Counted from the stretch's first letter, positions 32,280 through 41,311 are shown. The stretch is DNA of 64,000 bases from Aeromicrobium sp. Root344 (GCF_001425755.1 NZ_LMDH01000001.1:3347571-3411570); one strand, 5' to 3'. Notes: generated by a model from the letters alone, not told the origin. Program-made: numbers and translations.

Positions 32280-33098
32280 CTAGGCGGCTGGCGCGACAGC
32301 GGGGACGAGCTCCTTGCGGCGGGCCAGCCGCTCTCGCACGTACGTGTCGGTCTTGAGCGACACCCAGAGCAGCGCGATGGCGACGATGCCGTCGAGCCAC
32401 CAGTGGTGCCCCGTGGCCGCCACGACGAAGATCGTCACCGGCAGGTGCAGCAGGACCAGCCAGCGCCACCGGCTCTTCGTCACCGAGAACACGCCCAGCG
32501 CGACGACTGCCGCCCAGCCGACGTGGATAGACGGCATCGCGGCGAACTGGTCCGAGATGCCGGTCCCGACATCGCCGTAGACGTCGAACCCGTGCTTGTC
32601 CGACAGGTCGACGAAGCCGAGTTCCTGCACGAATCGGGGCGGCGCCACGCGGATGAACCGGATGACCAGGCAGAACGCCGTGAGCCCGGCGAGCCCGTTG
32701 CGCCAGTGCGGGTACTGGTCGCGGTGCCGGATGAACAACCACACGAGGAAGACGAGCAGCGCCGGCACGTGGACCGTCGCGTAGTAGTCGTTGGTCGCCG
32801 CAGCGAGCCAGTCGTAGTGCACCACGAAGTGCTGCATCGAGATCTCGGTCGGCAGGTGCAGGAAGTTCTGCAGGTCGTCGATCGCCTCGGCGCGCTCCAT
32901 GGCGCCCTCCGGGTGCGTGAACGGCAGCTCACGGGCCAGCCGCCACACCGAGTAGAGCGCTGAGATCAGGGCGAACTCGCTGAACGCCGGCAGCAACGCA
33001 TTGCGCACCCGGGTGGCGGGCAGCATCCGGAGGAGCAGCCAGACGATGAGGCTCGCCGCCGAGGCGATGGCGGCCTGGTCCCAGGTCGCCCAGCTCAT
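32280..33098 (-). CDS. PAP2 superfamily membrane phosphatase/transferase
   Basis: 272-residue multi-pass protein of the PAP2 (IPC-synthase/aureobasidin-resistance-like) group. The active-site triad is visible: RVAPPR (C1, KxxxxxxRP-like), AMPSIHVGWAAV (C2, PSxH) and GHHWWLDG (C3, SRxxxxxHxxxD-like, with His/Asp). It probably removes or transfers a lipid phosphate. A similar protein is encoded at 61358-62182, with the same C2 and C3 forms. Start ATG 33098. The 5' region (33099-33209) is shared with the SDR gene. Confidence 0.83.
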   Translation of the reverse strand: MSWATWDQAAIASAASLIVWLLLRMLPATRVRNALLPAFSEFALISALYSVWRLARELPFTHPEGAMERAEAIDDLQNFLHLPTEISMQHFVVHYDWLAAATNDYYATVHVPALLVFLVWLFIRHRDQYPHWRNGLAGLTAFCLVIRFIRVAPPRFVQELGFVDLSDKHGFDVYGDVGTGISDQFAAMPSIHVGWAAVVALGVFSVTKSRWRWLVLLHLPVTIFVVAATGHHWWLDGIVAIALLWVSLKTDTYVRERLARRKELVPAVAPAA

Positions 33099-33209
33099 GG
33101 GAGCTGACGGGTTGTCGCACGGATCACGAGATGATCTTACGGACGCCTGTGCGATCGTAGGTGCCGACTCTGGATCAATCCGCGCCAGCAATCAGGAAAA
33201 GGACCGTTC

Positions 33210-33971
33210 ATGGATGTGAAGAACTCCGTCGCCCTCGTCACCGGCGGCGCCTCAGGGCTGGGCCTCGCGACCGTCGAGGCGCTCGTCGATGCCGGCGCCA
33301 GGGCCGTCATCCTCGACCTCCCGGGCTCACCCGGCGCCGACGTCGCCGAGCGTCTCGGCGACTCCGTACGCTTCGCCGCCGCGGACGTCCGCGACGAGGC
33401 AGCCGTCAACGAGGCGCTCGACGTGGCTGCCGAGCTCGGCGATCTCCGGGTCGCGGTCAACTGCGCCGGCACAGGCGACGCCATCAAGACCGTCGGCAAG
33501 CAGGGGCCCTATCCTCTCGACAAGTTCCAGCGCATCATCGAGATCAACCTGATCGGCACGTTCAACGTCCTGCGCCTGGCTGCCGCCCGCATGGCCACGC
33601 TCGAGCCACTCGGTGAGGAGCGCGGCGTCATCATCAACACCGCGTCGGTCGCCGCGTTCGACGGGCAGATGGGCCAGGCCGCCTACTCGGCATCCAAGGG
33701 CGGCGTCGTGGGCATGACGCTGCCGATCGCTCGCGACCTCGCATCGATCGGCATCCGGGTCATGACGATCGCGCCCGGCCTGTTCGACACCCCGCTGCTC
33801 GCGTCGTTGCCTGAGGACGCCCGGGCGTCTCTGGGCAAGCAGGTCCCGCACCCGAGCCGACTGGGCGACCCGGCCGAGTACGGCGCCCTCGCTGCACACA
33901 TCGTGGCCAACCCCATGCTCAACGGCGAGACCATCCGGCTCGACGGCGCGATCCGCATGGCGCCGCGCTGA
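33210..33971 (+). CDS. Short-chain dehydrogenase/reductase, 3-hydroxyacyl-CoA dehydrogenase type
   Basis: 253-residue Rossmann-fold enzyme. It carries GGASGLG (12-18, NAD site), NCAGTGD (about 90-96), the catalytic Ser in [21 protein letters not shown] with Tyr and Lys in YSASK (about 162-166) and a typical PGLFDTPLL. The closest family by this pattern is type-2 3-hydroxyacyl-CoA dehydrogenase (HSD17B10-like), acting in fatty-acid or branched-chain oxidation; assignment is by resemblance only. Divergent from the PAP2 gene by 111 bp. Confidence 0.88.
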   Translation: MDVKNSVALVTGGASGLGLATVEALVDAGARAVILDLPGSPGADVAERLGDSVRFAAADVRDEAAVNEALDVAAELGDLRVAVNCAGTGDAIKTVGKQGPYPLDKFQRIIEINLIGTFNVLRLAAARMATLEPLGEERGVIINTASVAAFDGQMGQAAYSASKGGVVGMTLPIARDLASIGIRVMTIAPGLFDTPLLASLPEDARASLGKQVPHPSRLGDPAEYGALAAHIVANPMLNGETIRLDGAIRMAPR

Positions 33972-34035
33972 CGCTGGCCTCGGGCGGGCGCCGTTTCACC
34001 CGGCGTCTCCCGGCCGTCGAGCGTACGGTCAGGGC

Positions 34036-34629
34036 ATGCCACACCTCACCCGGTGGACCGTCGGCGTCGCAGTCGGCGTGCCGCTGGGCATCGCGCTTCT
34101 CGGTCTGACGCATCCGGCACACCTGACGTTCGACGACGCGCGGCGCTGGCGCGACCTCCATGTCGTGCTGCTCCCGTTGTTTCCGCTGCTCGGACTCGCG
34201 CCGTGGTTCGTGGCGCGCAGCGTGGACCGGACGTACGGCGTGGTGGCCGCGGCGCTGGGGTATGTCTATGCGTGCTTCTACACGGCGCTCGACGTGCTCG
34301 CAGGCGTTGGCGCGGGCGGGCTCAAGCTGGCGCACGACCGCGGCGGCTTCGGCGTGGTCTTCGGGCTCGCCTCAGACCTGGGGCAGATCGGTTCGATCGC
34401 GCTCATCGCGGCGTCCGCGCTCGCCTGCGGCTGCGCGCTTCGTGCCGCCCGGTGGGTCGCCGCTCCCGGGACGGCGCTGGTGCTGGCCGGCGACTTCGGG
34501 TTCATGCAGGAGCACGTCTACTGGCCCGGGGGCGGGCTCTCGATGCTGACGATTGCCGCAGGGTGGGGAGCGATCGCCTGGGCGATGCGGCGCTCTCCGG
34601 GCACGCTCAGACCGGCAGCAGCCGGGTGA
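34036..34629 (+). CDS. Hypothetical membrane protein
   Basis: 197-residue protein with about six hydrophobic segments and no family I recognise. It begins MPHLTRWTVGVAVGVPLG and ends RRSPGTLRPAAAG. The ATG is backed by TACGGT (34024-34029)-N6. It overlaps the convergent CoxE-like gene by 23 bases. Real coding is likely from its promoter, codon use and membrane pattern; function cannot be inferred. Confidence 0.7.
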   Translation: MPHLTRWTVGVAVGVPLGIALLGLTHPAHLTFDDARRWRDLHVVLLPLFPLLGLAPWFVARSVDRTYGVVAAALGYVYACFYTALDVLAGVGAGGLKLAHDRGGFGVVFGLASDLGQIGSIALIAASALACGCALRAARWVAAPGTALVLAGDFGFMQEHVYWPGGGLSMLTIAAGWGAIAWAMRRSPGTLRPAAAG

Positions 34630-36031
34630 TGAACTTCGTCAGTTGATCGACGTTGCAGCACTCGTGCATCTCGACCACGTCGGCGTACGTCGGCGCGATC
34701 GAGTCGCCGAGGCCCCACCGCATCGAGTGCTCGGGGTTGAGCCAGAACGTACGCCTGGCGCGCTGGTTGATCGCGTGGACGGCGCCGAGGTTGGGGTCCT
34801 GGTTGTTGTTGCGCGCGTCGCCGAGCACGAGCACGGCGGTGCGGGGGCCGATCGCCGTCATGTGGTCGGCATGGAAGTCGGCGAACGCCTCGCCGTAGTC
34901 GCTGCTCGTGTGCCACTTGGTGATGCGGGCCTCGCGGGCGATCCGGCTCGCGAGGTCGTCGCCGCCGTCCTTGACGAGGTCGGTCACCTCGGCCATCGCG
35001 TTGACGAACGCGAACACGCGCACCTTGCTGAACTGGCCGCTGAGGGCCTGCACCAGGTGCATCGTGAAGTTGGAGAACCCGGACACCGAGCCCGACACGT
35101 CGCACAGCAGGACGAGCTCGGGCCGGGACGGGTGCGGCTTGGCGTAGACCGGGCGGATCGGTACGCCACCGGTCGACATCGACCGACGCAGCGTGCGGCG
35201 GATGTCGATGCGCCCGCGGCTGGCCTTGCGGCGTCGCGCGGCGAGCCGAGTCGCGAGCTTGCGAGCCAGCGGCCTGACGATGCGGCTGAGCTCCTCGAGC
35301 TGCTGCTGGTTGGCGCTGAGGAAGTCGATGCGATCGCTGCCCGTACGCACGGCGTGCCGGGTCACGACCTCACGCCCGCGCAGCTCGGCGGTCCGACGGC
35401 GCGCCTCGCTCGCCACCATGGCGCGGAAGCGGTCGATGTTGGTGCGCACCTCATCGCGCTCGAGGCGGTCGGTGAACCCGCCGCCCTGCCCCTGACCACC
35501 GCCTTGACCCTGCCCCTGACCGCCGCCGCCCTCGCCGCGTTGACCCAGGGCCTGCACCAGCAGCGTCTGCGGCCGCAGGCGCTCGAGTGTCTGGTAGGCC
35601 GACCAGCCGCCCGTCGGCGTGCCCTCGCTGCCGACCGCGCCGAGCAGGTCGACCGCGATCTCGGCCACCTGCTCCAGTGCGCGCAGGTCGTTCTCGGCCA
35701 GCGCCATGGCCAGCAGGTCCCGTAGGTCGTCGAGGTCGAAGTCCTCGTCGGTCTCCCGGGCAGCCTGCGGCGCGCCGACACCGGCCGGGAAGAACAGGTC
35801 GAACGTCATGTCGAACACGTCGCGCTGGCCGCCACGGCGTACCAGCGCCGACGCGAGACCCTCGCGCAGCTGGGACCGATCGCTCATGCCCAGCACCTCC
35901 ACGACGGCGGCCGCGTCGACCGTCTCGCTGGTGCCGGCCGGTATCCCCTTGGTCCGCAGCGCCGCGACGAACTCGACGAGCCGGCCGGCGACGTCCTGTG
36001 TCTCCGGCTCACCGACCCGTGTCGCGTTCAT
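34607..36031 (-). CDS. CoxE-like VWA domain protein
   Basis: 474-residue protein of the VWA/CoxE family. The VWA MIDAS is CDVSGSVSGF (about 308-317). Before it lies a Gly/Gln-rich linker (GGGGQGQGQGGGQGQGGG, about 177-196) and a basic region (ATRLAARRRKASRGRID). It overlaps the MoxR gene by four bases (ATGA), so both are co-translated. CoxE/MoxR pairs assemble or metallate carbon monoxide dehydrogenase-type enzymes in some bacteria, but no Mo-hydroxylase genes are in this window, so the client is unknown. The gene runs tail-to-tail with the upstream membrane-protein gene. Confidence 0.85.
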   Translation of the reverse strand: MNATRVGEPETQDVAGRLVEFVAALRTKGIPAGTSETVDAAAVVEVLGMSDRSQLREGLASALVRRGGQRDVFDMTFDLFFPAGVGAPQAARETDEDFDLDDLRDLLAMALAENDLRALEQVAEIAVDLLGAVGSEGTPTGGWSAYQTLERLRPQTLLVQALGQRGEGGGGQGQGQGGGQGQGGGFTDRLERDEVRTNIDRFRAMVASEARRRTAELRGREVVTRHAVRTGSDRIDFLSANQQQLEELSRIVRPLARKLATRLAARRRKASRGRIDIRRTLRRSMSTGGVPIRPVYAKPHPSRPELVLLCDVSGSVSGFSNFTMHLVQALSGQFSKVRVFAFVNAMAEVTDLVKDGGDDLASRIAREARITKWHTSSDYGEAFADFHADHMTAIGPRTAVLVLGDARNNNQDPNLGAVHAINQRARRTFWLNPEHSMRWGLGDSIAPTYADVVEMHECCNVDQLTKFITRLLPV

Positions 36032-36900
36032 GACGCTCCGAGCACCTCGTCGAGATCGAGGCGTGAGGTCGCCTTCTCCAGGTCGTCCTGGTGCTTGAGG
36101 ATCACGCCGAGGCTCTCCTTGACGACCTGGTCGTCCAGGATGTCCGCGCCGAGGGCGACGAGCGTGCGAGCCCAGTCGATCGTCTCCGAGACCGACGGAG
36201 CCTTGCGCAGCGGCATGGTCCGCAGGGCGTTGATGACCCGCACCAGGGAGTCGCCGAGCGTCGCGTCCAGCTCCGGCACCTTCAGACGTACGATCGCCTG
36301 CTCGAGCTCGGCGTCGGGGAAGTCGATGTGCAGGAACAGGCAGCGACGACGGAGCGCCTCGGAGAGCTCGCGGGTGGCATTCGACGTCAGCACGACGAAG
36401 GGCCGGTTGGTCGCGGTGATCGTGCCCAGCTCGGGCACCGTGATCTGGAAGTCGCCGAGCACCTCGAGCAGCAATCCCTCGATCTCGACGTCAGCCTTGT
36501 CGGTCTCGTCGATCAGCAGCACCGTCGGGCCCTCGTTACGGATCGCGGTCAGCAGGGGACGGGCGAGCAGGAACTCCTCGCTGAAGATGTCGTTGCGCGC
36601 CTCGTCCCACGTCTCGTCCTTGCCCGCCGTGATGCGGAGCAGCTGCTTGGCGTGGTTCCACTCATAGATCGCTCGCGCCTCGTCGACGCCTTCGTAGCAC
36701 TGCAGGCGTACGAGATCGGCTCCGCAGGCCTGTGCCACCGCACTCGACAGCGCGGTCTTGCCGACTCCTGCGGGTCCCTCGACGAGGAGGGGCTTGCCGA
36801 GCTCACTGGCCAGGAAGACGGTGGTCGCCACGGCGTCGGAGGCCAGATAGCCCGCGGCGGCGAGCTTCTCCTTGACGTCGTCGATCGAGGTGAACGGCAT
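36028..36900 (-). CDS. MoxR family AAA+ ATPase
   Basis: 290-residue ATPase with Walker A EGPAGVGKTA (41-50), Walker B VLLIDETDKAD, a sensor 1 region FVVLTSNATRELSEALRRRCLF and arginine finger. It partners the VWA protein, with which it shares a four-base overlap. Start: the ATG at 36900 gives MPFTSIDD, the usual family start; one at 36909 adds three residues. The divergent SRPBCC gene begins 24 bp away, so promoters for both genes overlap. Confidence 0.86.
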   Translation of the reverse strand: MPFTSIDDVKEKLAAAGYLASDAVATTVFLASELGKPLLVEGPAGVGKTALSSAVAQACGADLVRLQCYEGVDEARAIYEWNHAKQLLRITAGKDETWDEARNDIFSEEFLLARPLLTAIRNEGPTVLLIDETDKADVEIEGLLLEVLGDFQITVPELGTITATNRPFVVLTSNATRELSEALRRRCLFLHIDFPDAELEQAIVRLKVPELDATLGDSLVRVINALRTMPLRKAPSVSETIDWARTLVALGADILDDQVVKESLGVILKHQDDLEKATSRLDLDEVLGAS

Positions 36901-36924
36901 GGTGCGCATGCCTACGATGATGCC

Positions 36925-37320
36925 GTGGCCCTCTTCGAGATCGTGCGCGAGGTACGCCTTCCGCCCGACGAGGCGTGGCGGCGGCTCACCGACTGGGAGC
37001 AGCACGGTCAGCACGTGCCGCTCACCCGCATCATCCGCACGGACGACGGATTCATCGCTCGTACGGGCGTCTGGCGGTTCACGTTCGACGATCGCATGGA
37101 GATCGTGGCATGGCAGGAGCCGTCGTTCTGCCGCTTGGAGAAGCGTGGCCGCGTCGTGACCGGATGGGCAGAAGTGCGGGTCGACGCCCTGCCGGCCGGC
37201 AGTCGAGTGACGTGGCGGGAAGACCTGCACGTACGCGGAGTGCCGCGGATCCTCGACGGGCTCACCCGAGCCGTGAGCGAGCGGATGTTCTCGCGGGTCG
37301 TCGACCGACTGCTCGCCTAG
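36925..37320 (+). CDS. SRPBCC family protein (polyketide cyclase/START-like)
   Basis: 131-residue protein with a SRPBCC/START-like fold. It begins VALFEIVREVRLPPDEAWRRLTDWEQHG, where a Trp follows the first strand, and carries the strand pattern WAEVRVDALPAGSRVTWREDLHV. Such proteins bind hydrophobic ligands. The GTG start fits TACGAT (36913-36918)-N6-GTG. Stop shares CTAG with the convergent DHFR-like gene. Function cannot be assigned. Confidence 0.78.
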   Translation: MALFEIVREVRLPPDEAWRRLTDWEQHGQHVPLTRIIRTDDGFIARTGVWRFTFDDRMEIVAWQEPSFCRLEKRGRVVTGWAEVRVDALPAGSRVTWREDLHVRGVPRILDGLTRAVSERMFSRVVDRLLA

Positions 37321-37886
37321 CGCGTGACGCGCAGGACGAGGTGAGTCGCCAAGGACGACGACCGCGACGACACCGTCTCGAACTGCGGTGGCGGGGTGCC
37401 GATGCCCTCGAACAGTCGGAGCCCGCCGCCAAGCAGCAGGTGGGCGATGCTCAGGCGGATCTCGTCGACGAGCCCGGTTGAGAGGTACTGGCGGATGACG
37501 CCGGGTCCGCCCATCAACAGCACGTCCTGGTCGCCGGCGAGCTCGCGGGCACGGGCGAGCGCGGGCTTGATGCCCGAGACGTACGTGAAGCTGCCCGAGG
37601 TCATCGGCCTGTCGGGGAGCTCCTCGTGCGTCAGCACGACGGTCGGCAGCGGGAACGGGACGTCGCCCCAGTGGGGGACGCCGAGGTCGTGCATCACGCG
37701 GCCCACGAGGCACGCGCCGATGCCGCGCGAAAGGCTCTCGGCGACCGACTTGTCGGTGTCGTCACCCTCGAACAGCCACGTGTGCAGGGCCTCGCCGCCG
37801 ACTCCCATCGCGTTCTCCATGCTGACCTCGGGACCGGTGGCGTACCCGTCGAGCGAGATGGTCATGGACATGACGAGCGAGCTCAT
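37317..37886 (-). CDS. RibD C-terminal/DHFR-like family protein
   Basis: 189-residue protein, MSSLVMSMTISLDGYATGPEVSMENA at the start, IGACLVGRVMHDLG, a D-V-L-L-M-G-G-P-G element and VDEIRLSIAHLLLGGGLRLFEGI at the end; the same family as the gene at 21431. NADPH-dependent reductase role is likely, substrate unknown. GGAGG lies seven bases before the ATG at 37886. The promoter is probably TACGGT (rc of 37924-37929), overlapping the divergent M20 gene's start. Confidence 0.82.
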   Translation of the reverse strand: MSSLVMSMTISLDGYATGPEVSMENAMGVGGEALHTWLFEGDDTDKSVAESLSRGIGACLVGRVMHDLGVPHWGDVPFPLPTVVLTHEELPDRPMTSGSFTYVSGIKPALARARELAGDQDVLLMGGPGVIRQYLSTGLVDEIRLSIAHLLLGGGLRLFEGIGTPPPQFETVSSRSSSLATHLVLRVTR

Positions 37887-37928
37887 GCGCGGGCCTCCGG
37901 TTGACGTCGTCGTGCGTAGGATCACCGT

Positions 37929-39221
37929 ATGGGGTACTCGCCGGAATCCGAAGCACTCGACATCTGCCGCGACCTGATCAGGATCGACACCTCCAACTAC
38001 GGTGACGACTCCGGGCCGGGGGAGCGCAAGGCCGCCGAGTACGTCGCCGGGTCGCTGGCCGAGGTCGGGATCGAGTCGCAGATCTTCGAGTCCGAGTCCG
38101 GGCGCGCCAGCCTCGTGGCTCGTTGGGGCAACCAGGACTCGGCGCGCCCCGGCCTGCTGATCCACGGTCACCTCGATGTCGTGCCGGCGCAGGGGAGTGA
38201 CTGGCAGGTCGACCCGTTCGCCGCCGAGGTCGTCGACGGCTACCTGATCGGCCGTGGTGCGGTCGACATGAAGGACTTCGACGCGATGCTGCTGTCGGTC
38301 GTACGCGCGAGGCAACGTGCCGGCGCGATCCCCGACCGGCCGATCACGCTGGTGTTCACCGCCGACGAGGAGGCCGGCGGTGTCCTGGGCGCGCACTGGA
38401 TGGTGGAGCACCACCCCGAGCTGTTCGAGGGCTGCACCGAGGCGATCGGCGAGGTCGGCGGGTTCTCGACCGAGGTCGGTGGCAAGCGGCTCTATCTCAT
38501 CGAGTCCGGCGAGAAGGGCATCGCGTGGATGCGCCTGCGGGCCCGCGGCACCGCGGGCCACGGCTCGATGCGCAACGACGACAACGCCGTCACGCACCTC
38601 GCGCAGGCGCTCGTGACGCTGGGGGAGCACCGGTGGCCCGACGAGCCGGGTCCGTCGATGCAGCTGCTGCTGGCCAAGGTGCGTGAGCTGACCGGCAAGG
38701 AGGGCACTGCCGACGAGCTGCTCGAGCAGTTCGGCCCGGCGATCCGCATGATCGGCGCGGGCATGCGCAACACCACGAACGCGACGATGCTGCAGGCCGG
38801 CTACAAGCACAACGTCGTGCCCGGCGAGGCCATCGCCTACGTCGACGGGCGCTACCTGCCCGGCCACGCCGACTCGTTCGTGCCCGCCGTCCAGGACATC
38901 GTCGGCGCCAACGTGACGGTCGAGACGCACATCACCGACGCCGCGCTGGAGTACACCTTCGAGGGCGATCTGGTCGATGCGATGACCGTGGCGCTGCACA
39001 GCCAGGACCCCGAAGCCCACATCGCGCCGTTCCTGATGTCCGGCGGCACCGACGCCAAGGCGTGGCACAAGCTGGGCATCACGTCGTACGGCTTCACGCC
39101 GCTGCGGCTGCCCGCCGACCTCGACTTCACGGCGCTGTTCCACGGCGTGGACGAGCGCGTGCCGGTCGACGCGCTGGAGTTCGGCTCCCGCGTCTTCGAC
39201 GAGTTCCTGAACCTGGTCTAG
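37929..39221 (+). CDS. M20 family metallopeptidase/dipeptidase
   Basis: 430-residue zinc hydrolase of the M20/M25/M40 family. Metal and catalytic residues: HGHLDVVPAQ (about 79-88), GAVDMKDF with Asp ligand, TADEEAGG (about 146-153, catalytic Glu) and the C-terminal SGGTDAKAW with His in the preceding helix. The dimerisation domain lies in the middle. It may act on dipeptides or N-acyl amino acids. Leaderless start (TAGGAT-N6-ATG at 37929). It lies next to the convergent DUF5703 gene. Confidence 0.9.
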   Translation: MGYSPESEALDICRDLIRIDTSNYGDDSGPGERKAAEYVAGSLAEVGIESQIFESESGRASLVARWGNQDSARPGLLIHGHLDVVPAQGSDWQVDPFAAEVVDGYLIGRGAVDMKDFDAMLLSVVRARQRAGAIPDRPITLVFTADEEAGGVLGAHWMVEHHPELFEGCTEAIGEVGGFSTEVGGKRLYLIESGEKGIAWMRLRARGTAGHGSMRNDDNAVTHLAQALVTLGEHRWPDEPGPSMQLLLAKVRELTGKEGTADELLEQFGPAIRMIGAGMRNTTNATMLQAGYKHNVVPGEAIAYVDGRYLPGHADSFVPAVQDIVGANVTVETHITDAALEYTFEGDLVDAMTVALHSQDPEAHIAPFLMSGGTDAKAWHKLGITSYGFTPLRLPADLDFTALFHGVDERVPVDALEFGSRVFDEFLNLV

Positions 39222-39225
39222 CGGT

Positions 39226-39411
39226 TCAGAGCGTGCTGCGCATGCGGATGATCTTGCGGCGCAGCACGACGGTGCGGTGCCCGGTGTCGTCCTTGCGCAA
39301 TCGGTCGAGCTCCCACCCCTGGTACTCCGCAGCGTCGGTCAACATGCGGCACACGGCCGTACGCGACTTGGTGCGGTCGATCGTGAGGTTCCAGAACTCG
39401 TACTCGATCAT
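39226..39411 (-). CDS. DUF5703 family small protein
   Basis: 61-residue protein (MIEYEFWNLTIDRTKSRTAV...) matching the small DUF5703 family of actinobacteria. AGGTGAG sits five bases before the ATG at 39411. An ATG at 39426 that overlaps the AKR stop (ATGA) would give MRGES at the front. Function unknown. It follows the aldo/keto reductase gene directly. Confidence 0.72.
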   Translation of the reverse strand: MIEYEFWNLTIDRTKSRTAVCRMLTDAAEYQGWELDRLRKDDTGHRTVVLRRKIIRMRSTL

Positions 39412-39422
39412 TGACTCACCTC

Positions 39423-40376
39423 TCATCTTGCGCTGTCCGACACGTCGTCGAGGGCCTGAATGATCTCGGGCGGCAGCTCGAGGTCCTCGGACGCCAGGTT
39501 CTCCTGCAGCTGCGATGTCGTACGTGCCCCGATCACGGCCGAGGCGACACCGGGCCGAGCCAGCAACCAGGCGAGCGCGACGTGCGCGATCGTGACGTCA
39601 AGGCCCTCGGACGCCCGCGCCAGTGCCTCGACGACCGCGGACTTCTGCGGGGTGAGGTACTTCCCGACGAACGCCTCCCAGGCCGGGTCGGCAGCACGTG
39701 AGTCGGCCGGCACTCCGCCGCGATACTTGCCGGTCAGCACACCGCGGCCAAGAGGTGACCAGGCCAGCACGCCCATCCCGAGGTGTTGGGCGGCCGGCAG
39801 GACCTCGTCCTCGGCTTCGCGGCGTACGAGAGAGTACTCGACCTGCGTGCTGATCAGCGGGAGAGCGTCGGCCCGCTCCGCGAGCCAGGTGTGCGCCAGC
39901 GCCGTCTGCCACCCGCTGTAGTTGGAGATGCCGACGTAGCGCGTGCGCCCGGTCCGTACGGCGTGCTCGAGCGTGCCGAGGGTCTCCTCGATCGGGGTCT
40001 CGGCGTCCCACGCGTGGATCTGCCACAGGTCGAGGTGATCCGTGCCGAGCTGGCGCAGCGACAGGTCGAGCTGGTCGAGCAACGTGCGCCGCGAGCTGTC
40101 ACGGTCGATGCGATCGCCGCGCTTGATCAGTCCGGCCTTGCCGGCCAGCACGATGCGACCGCGCGCATCGGCCTTGTTGATCAGCGTGCCGAGCAGCTCC
40201 TCGCACACCCCGTCGCCATAGATCGGCGCGGTGTCGACCAACGTGCCGCCCGCGTCGAGGAACGTCGACAGCTGCTCCTCGGCGTCGTACGCATCGACTG
40301 CGGTGCCCCACGTCATGGTGCCGAGCGCGAGCCGTGACACGTCCAGCCCCGATGCACCAACGCGGCGATACTGCAT
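39423..40376 (-). CDS. Aldo/keto reductase
   Basis: 317-residue NADPH-dependent TIM-barrel reductase. It begins MQYRRVGASGLDVSRLALGTMTWGTAVDAY, has FLDAGGTLVDTAPIYGDG with the Tyr of the catalytic tetrad, the Lys in VLAGKAGL and the His in LWQIHAWD, with a C-terminal NADP-binding LARPGVASAVIGARTTSQLQENL. Leaderless: TAGCCT (rc of 40383-40388)-N6-ATG at 40376. Substrate unknown. It diverges from uppP by 48 bp. Confidence 0.9.
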   Translation of the reverse strand: MQYRRVGASGLDVSRLALGTMTWGTAVDAYDAEEQLSTFLDAGGTLVDTAPIYGDGVCEELLGTLINKADARGRIVLAGKAGLIKRGDRIDRDSSRRTLLDQLDLSLRQLGTDHLDLWQIHAWDAETPIEETLGTLEHAVRTGRTRYVGISNYSGWQTALAHTWLAERADALPLISTQVEYSLVRREAEDEVLPAAQHLGMGVLAWSPLGRGVLTGKYRGGVPADSRAADPAWEAFVGKYLTPQKSAVVEALARASEGLDVTIAHVALAWLLARPGVASAVIGARTTSQLQENLASEDLELPPEIIQALDDVSDSAR

Positions 40377-40382
40377 GCCGCA

Positions 40383-40418
40383 AGGCTAGTCGGGCGGGTG
40401 AAGACAGCCCGGTAGGCT
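40383..40418. promoter_or_regulatory. Divergent leaderless -10 elements of AKR and uppP
   Basis: Minus-strand TAGCCT (40388-40383) precedes the AKR ATG by six bases; plus-strand TAGGCT (40413-40418) precedes the uppP GTG by six. Only 24 bp separate the two -10 hexamers, so binding of RNA polymerase to one may exclude the other. Confidence 0.55.
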
Positions 40419-40424
40419 CGCACA

Positions 40425-41261
40425 GTGGATTTCCTTCGTGCCGTGGTCCTGGGTCTCCTTCAGGGCCTGACCGAGTTCCTGCCCATCTCCAGCAGCGCGC
40501 ATCTCGCGATCTTCCCCAAGTTCTTCGGGTGGGACGACCCGGGTGCGGCGTTCACGGCGGTGATCCAGATCGGCACCGAGCTCGCCGTGGTGATCTACTT
40601 CTGGCGCGACATCGTGACGATCGCCTCCGGATGGATCCGTGGCCTGTTCAGCGCCAGCGCCCGCGAGGCGCTCGAGTGGCGCATGGGTTGGTTCGTCATC
40701 ATCGGCTCCGTGCCGATCGTGTTCCTCGGCCTGCTGTTCCAGGACTCGATCAAGCACGAGTTCCGCCGCGTCGCCCTGATCGCGGTCGCGCTGATCGTGT
40801 TCGGCCTGATCCTGGGCTTCGCCGAGAGGTGGGGTCTCAAGAACCGGCCGATCGAGAAGCTCACGACCCGCGACGCGGTCCTGTTCGGCCTCGCCCAGGC
40901 CTGCGCGCTGTTCCCGGGAGTCTCGCGCTCCGGCGGCACGATCAGCATGGGGCTCCTGCTCGGCTACGAGCGTCGCGCCGCCACCCGCTACGCGTTCCTG
41001 CTGGCCATCCCGGCGGTTCTCGGCGCCGGCATCTACAACCTCAAGGACATCCCGGACCAGGCCAATGCCTACGGGCCGGGTCCGACGATCGTCGCGACCG
41101 TCGTGTCGTTCCTCGTCGGCCTCGCCGTGATCCACTGGCTGCTGGAGTACGTCAGCCGCAAGTCGTACACCCCGTTCGTGGTCTACCGCGTCGCCCTCGG
41201 CGTCCTGGTGCTCGTGTTGGTGGCGACGGGCGTCATGACCTCGACCGTCACGGTCAGCTGA
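40425..41261 (+). CDS. uppP: Undecaprenyl-diphosphatase
   Basis: 278-residue membrane enzyme that dephosphorylates undecaprenyl diphosphate for cell-wall lipid recycling. It carries QGLTEFLPISSSAHL (13-27, with Glu17) and PGVSRSGGTISMGLLLGYERRAATRYAFLLAIPA (about 166-199), the two BacA/UppP motifs. Seven or eight transmembrane segments are predicted. GTG start set by TAGGCT-N6. It ends just before the 46-bp palindrome. Confidence 0.95.
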   Translation: MDFLRAVVLGLLQGLTEFLPISSSAHLAIFPKFFGWDDPGAAFTAVIQIGTELAVVIYFWRDIVTIASGWIRGLFSASAREALEWRMGWFVIIGSVPIVFLGLLFQDSIKHEFRRVALIAVALIVFGLILGFAERWGLKNRPIEKLTTRDAVLFGLAQACALFPGVSRSGGTISMGLLLGYERRAATRYAFLLAIPAVLGAGIYNLKDIPDQANAYGPGPTIVATVVSFLVGLAVIHWLLEYVSRKSYTPFVVYRVALGVLVLVLVATGVMTSTVTVS

Positions 41262-41262
41262 T

Positions 41263-41308
41263 TCCTTTCGACAGGCTCAAGGACCGGTCCTTGAGCCTGT
41301 CGAAAGGA
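41263..41308. terminator. 46-bp perfect palindrome between convergent uppP and corA
   Basis: A perfect inverted repeat with 23-bp arms and no spacer: TCCTTTCGACAGGCTCAAGG plus ACC (41263-41285) and its complement (41286-41308). It lies 2 bp after the uppP stop and 3 bp before the corA stop, so a bidirectional terminator is likely. Its arm is the same repeat found in frame within the VWA gene at 16931. It is a REP-type dispersed element known to be common in related actinobacteria. Confidence 0.75.
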
Positions 41309-41311
41309 CGC

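Noticed and set aside
34607..36900. MoxR/CoxE genes as part of a carbon monoxide dehydrogenase operon
   Set aside because: No coxMSL, molybdenum-cofactor or related genes occur nearby, so only the generic chaperone pair is claimed.
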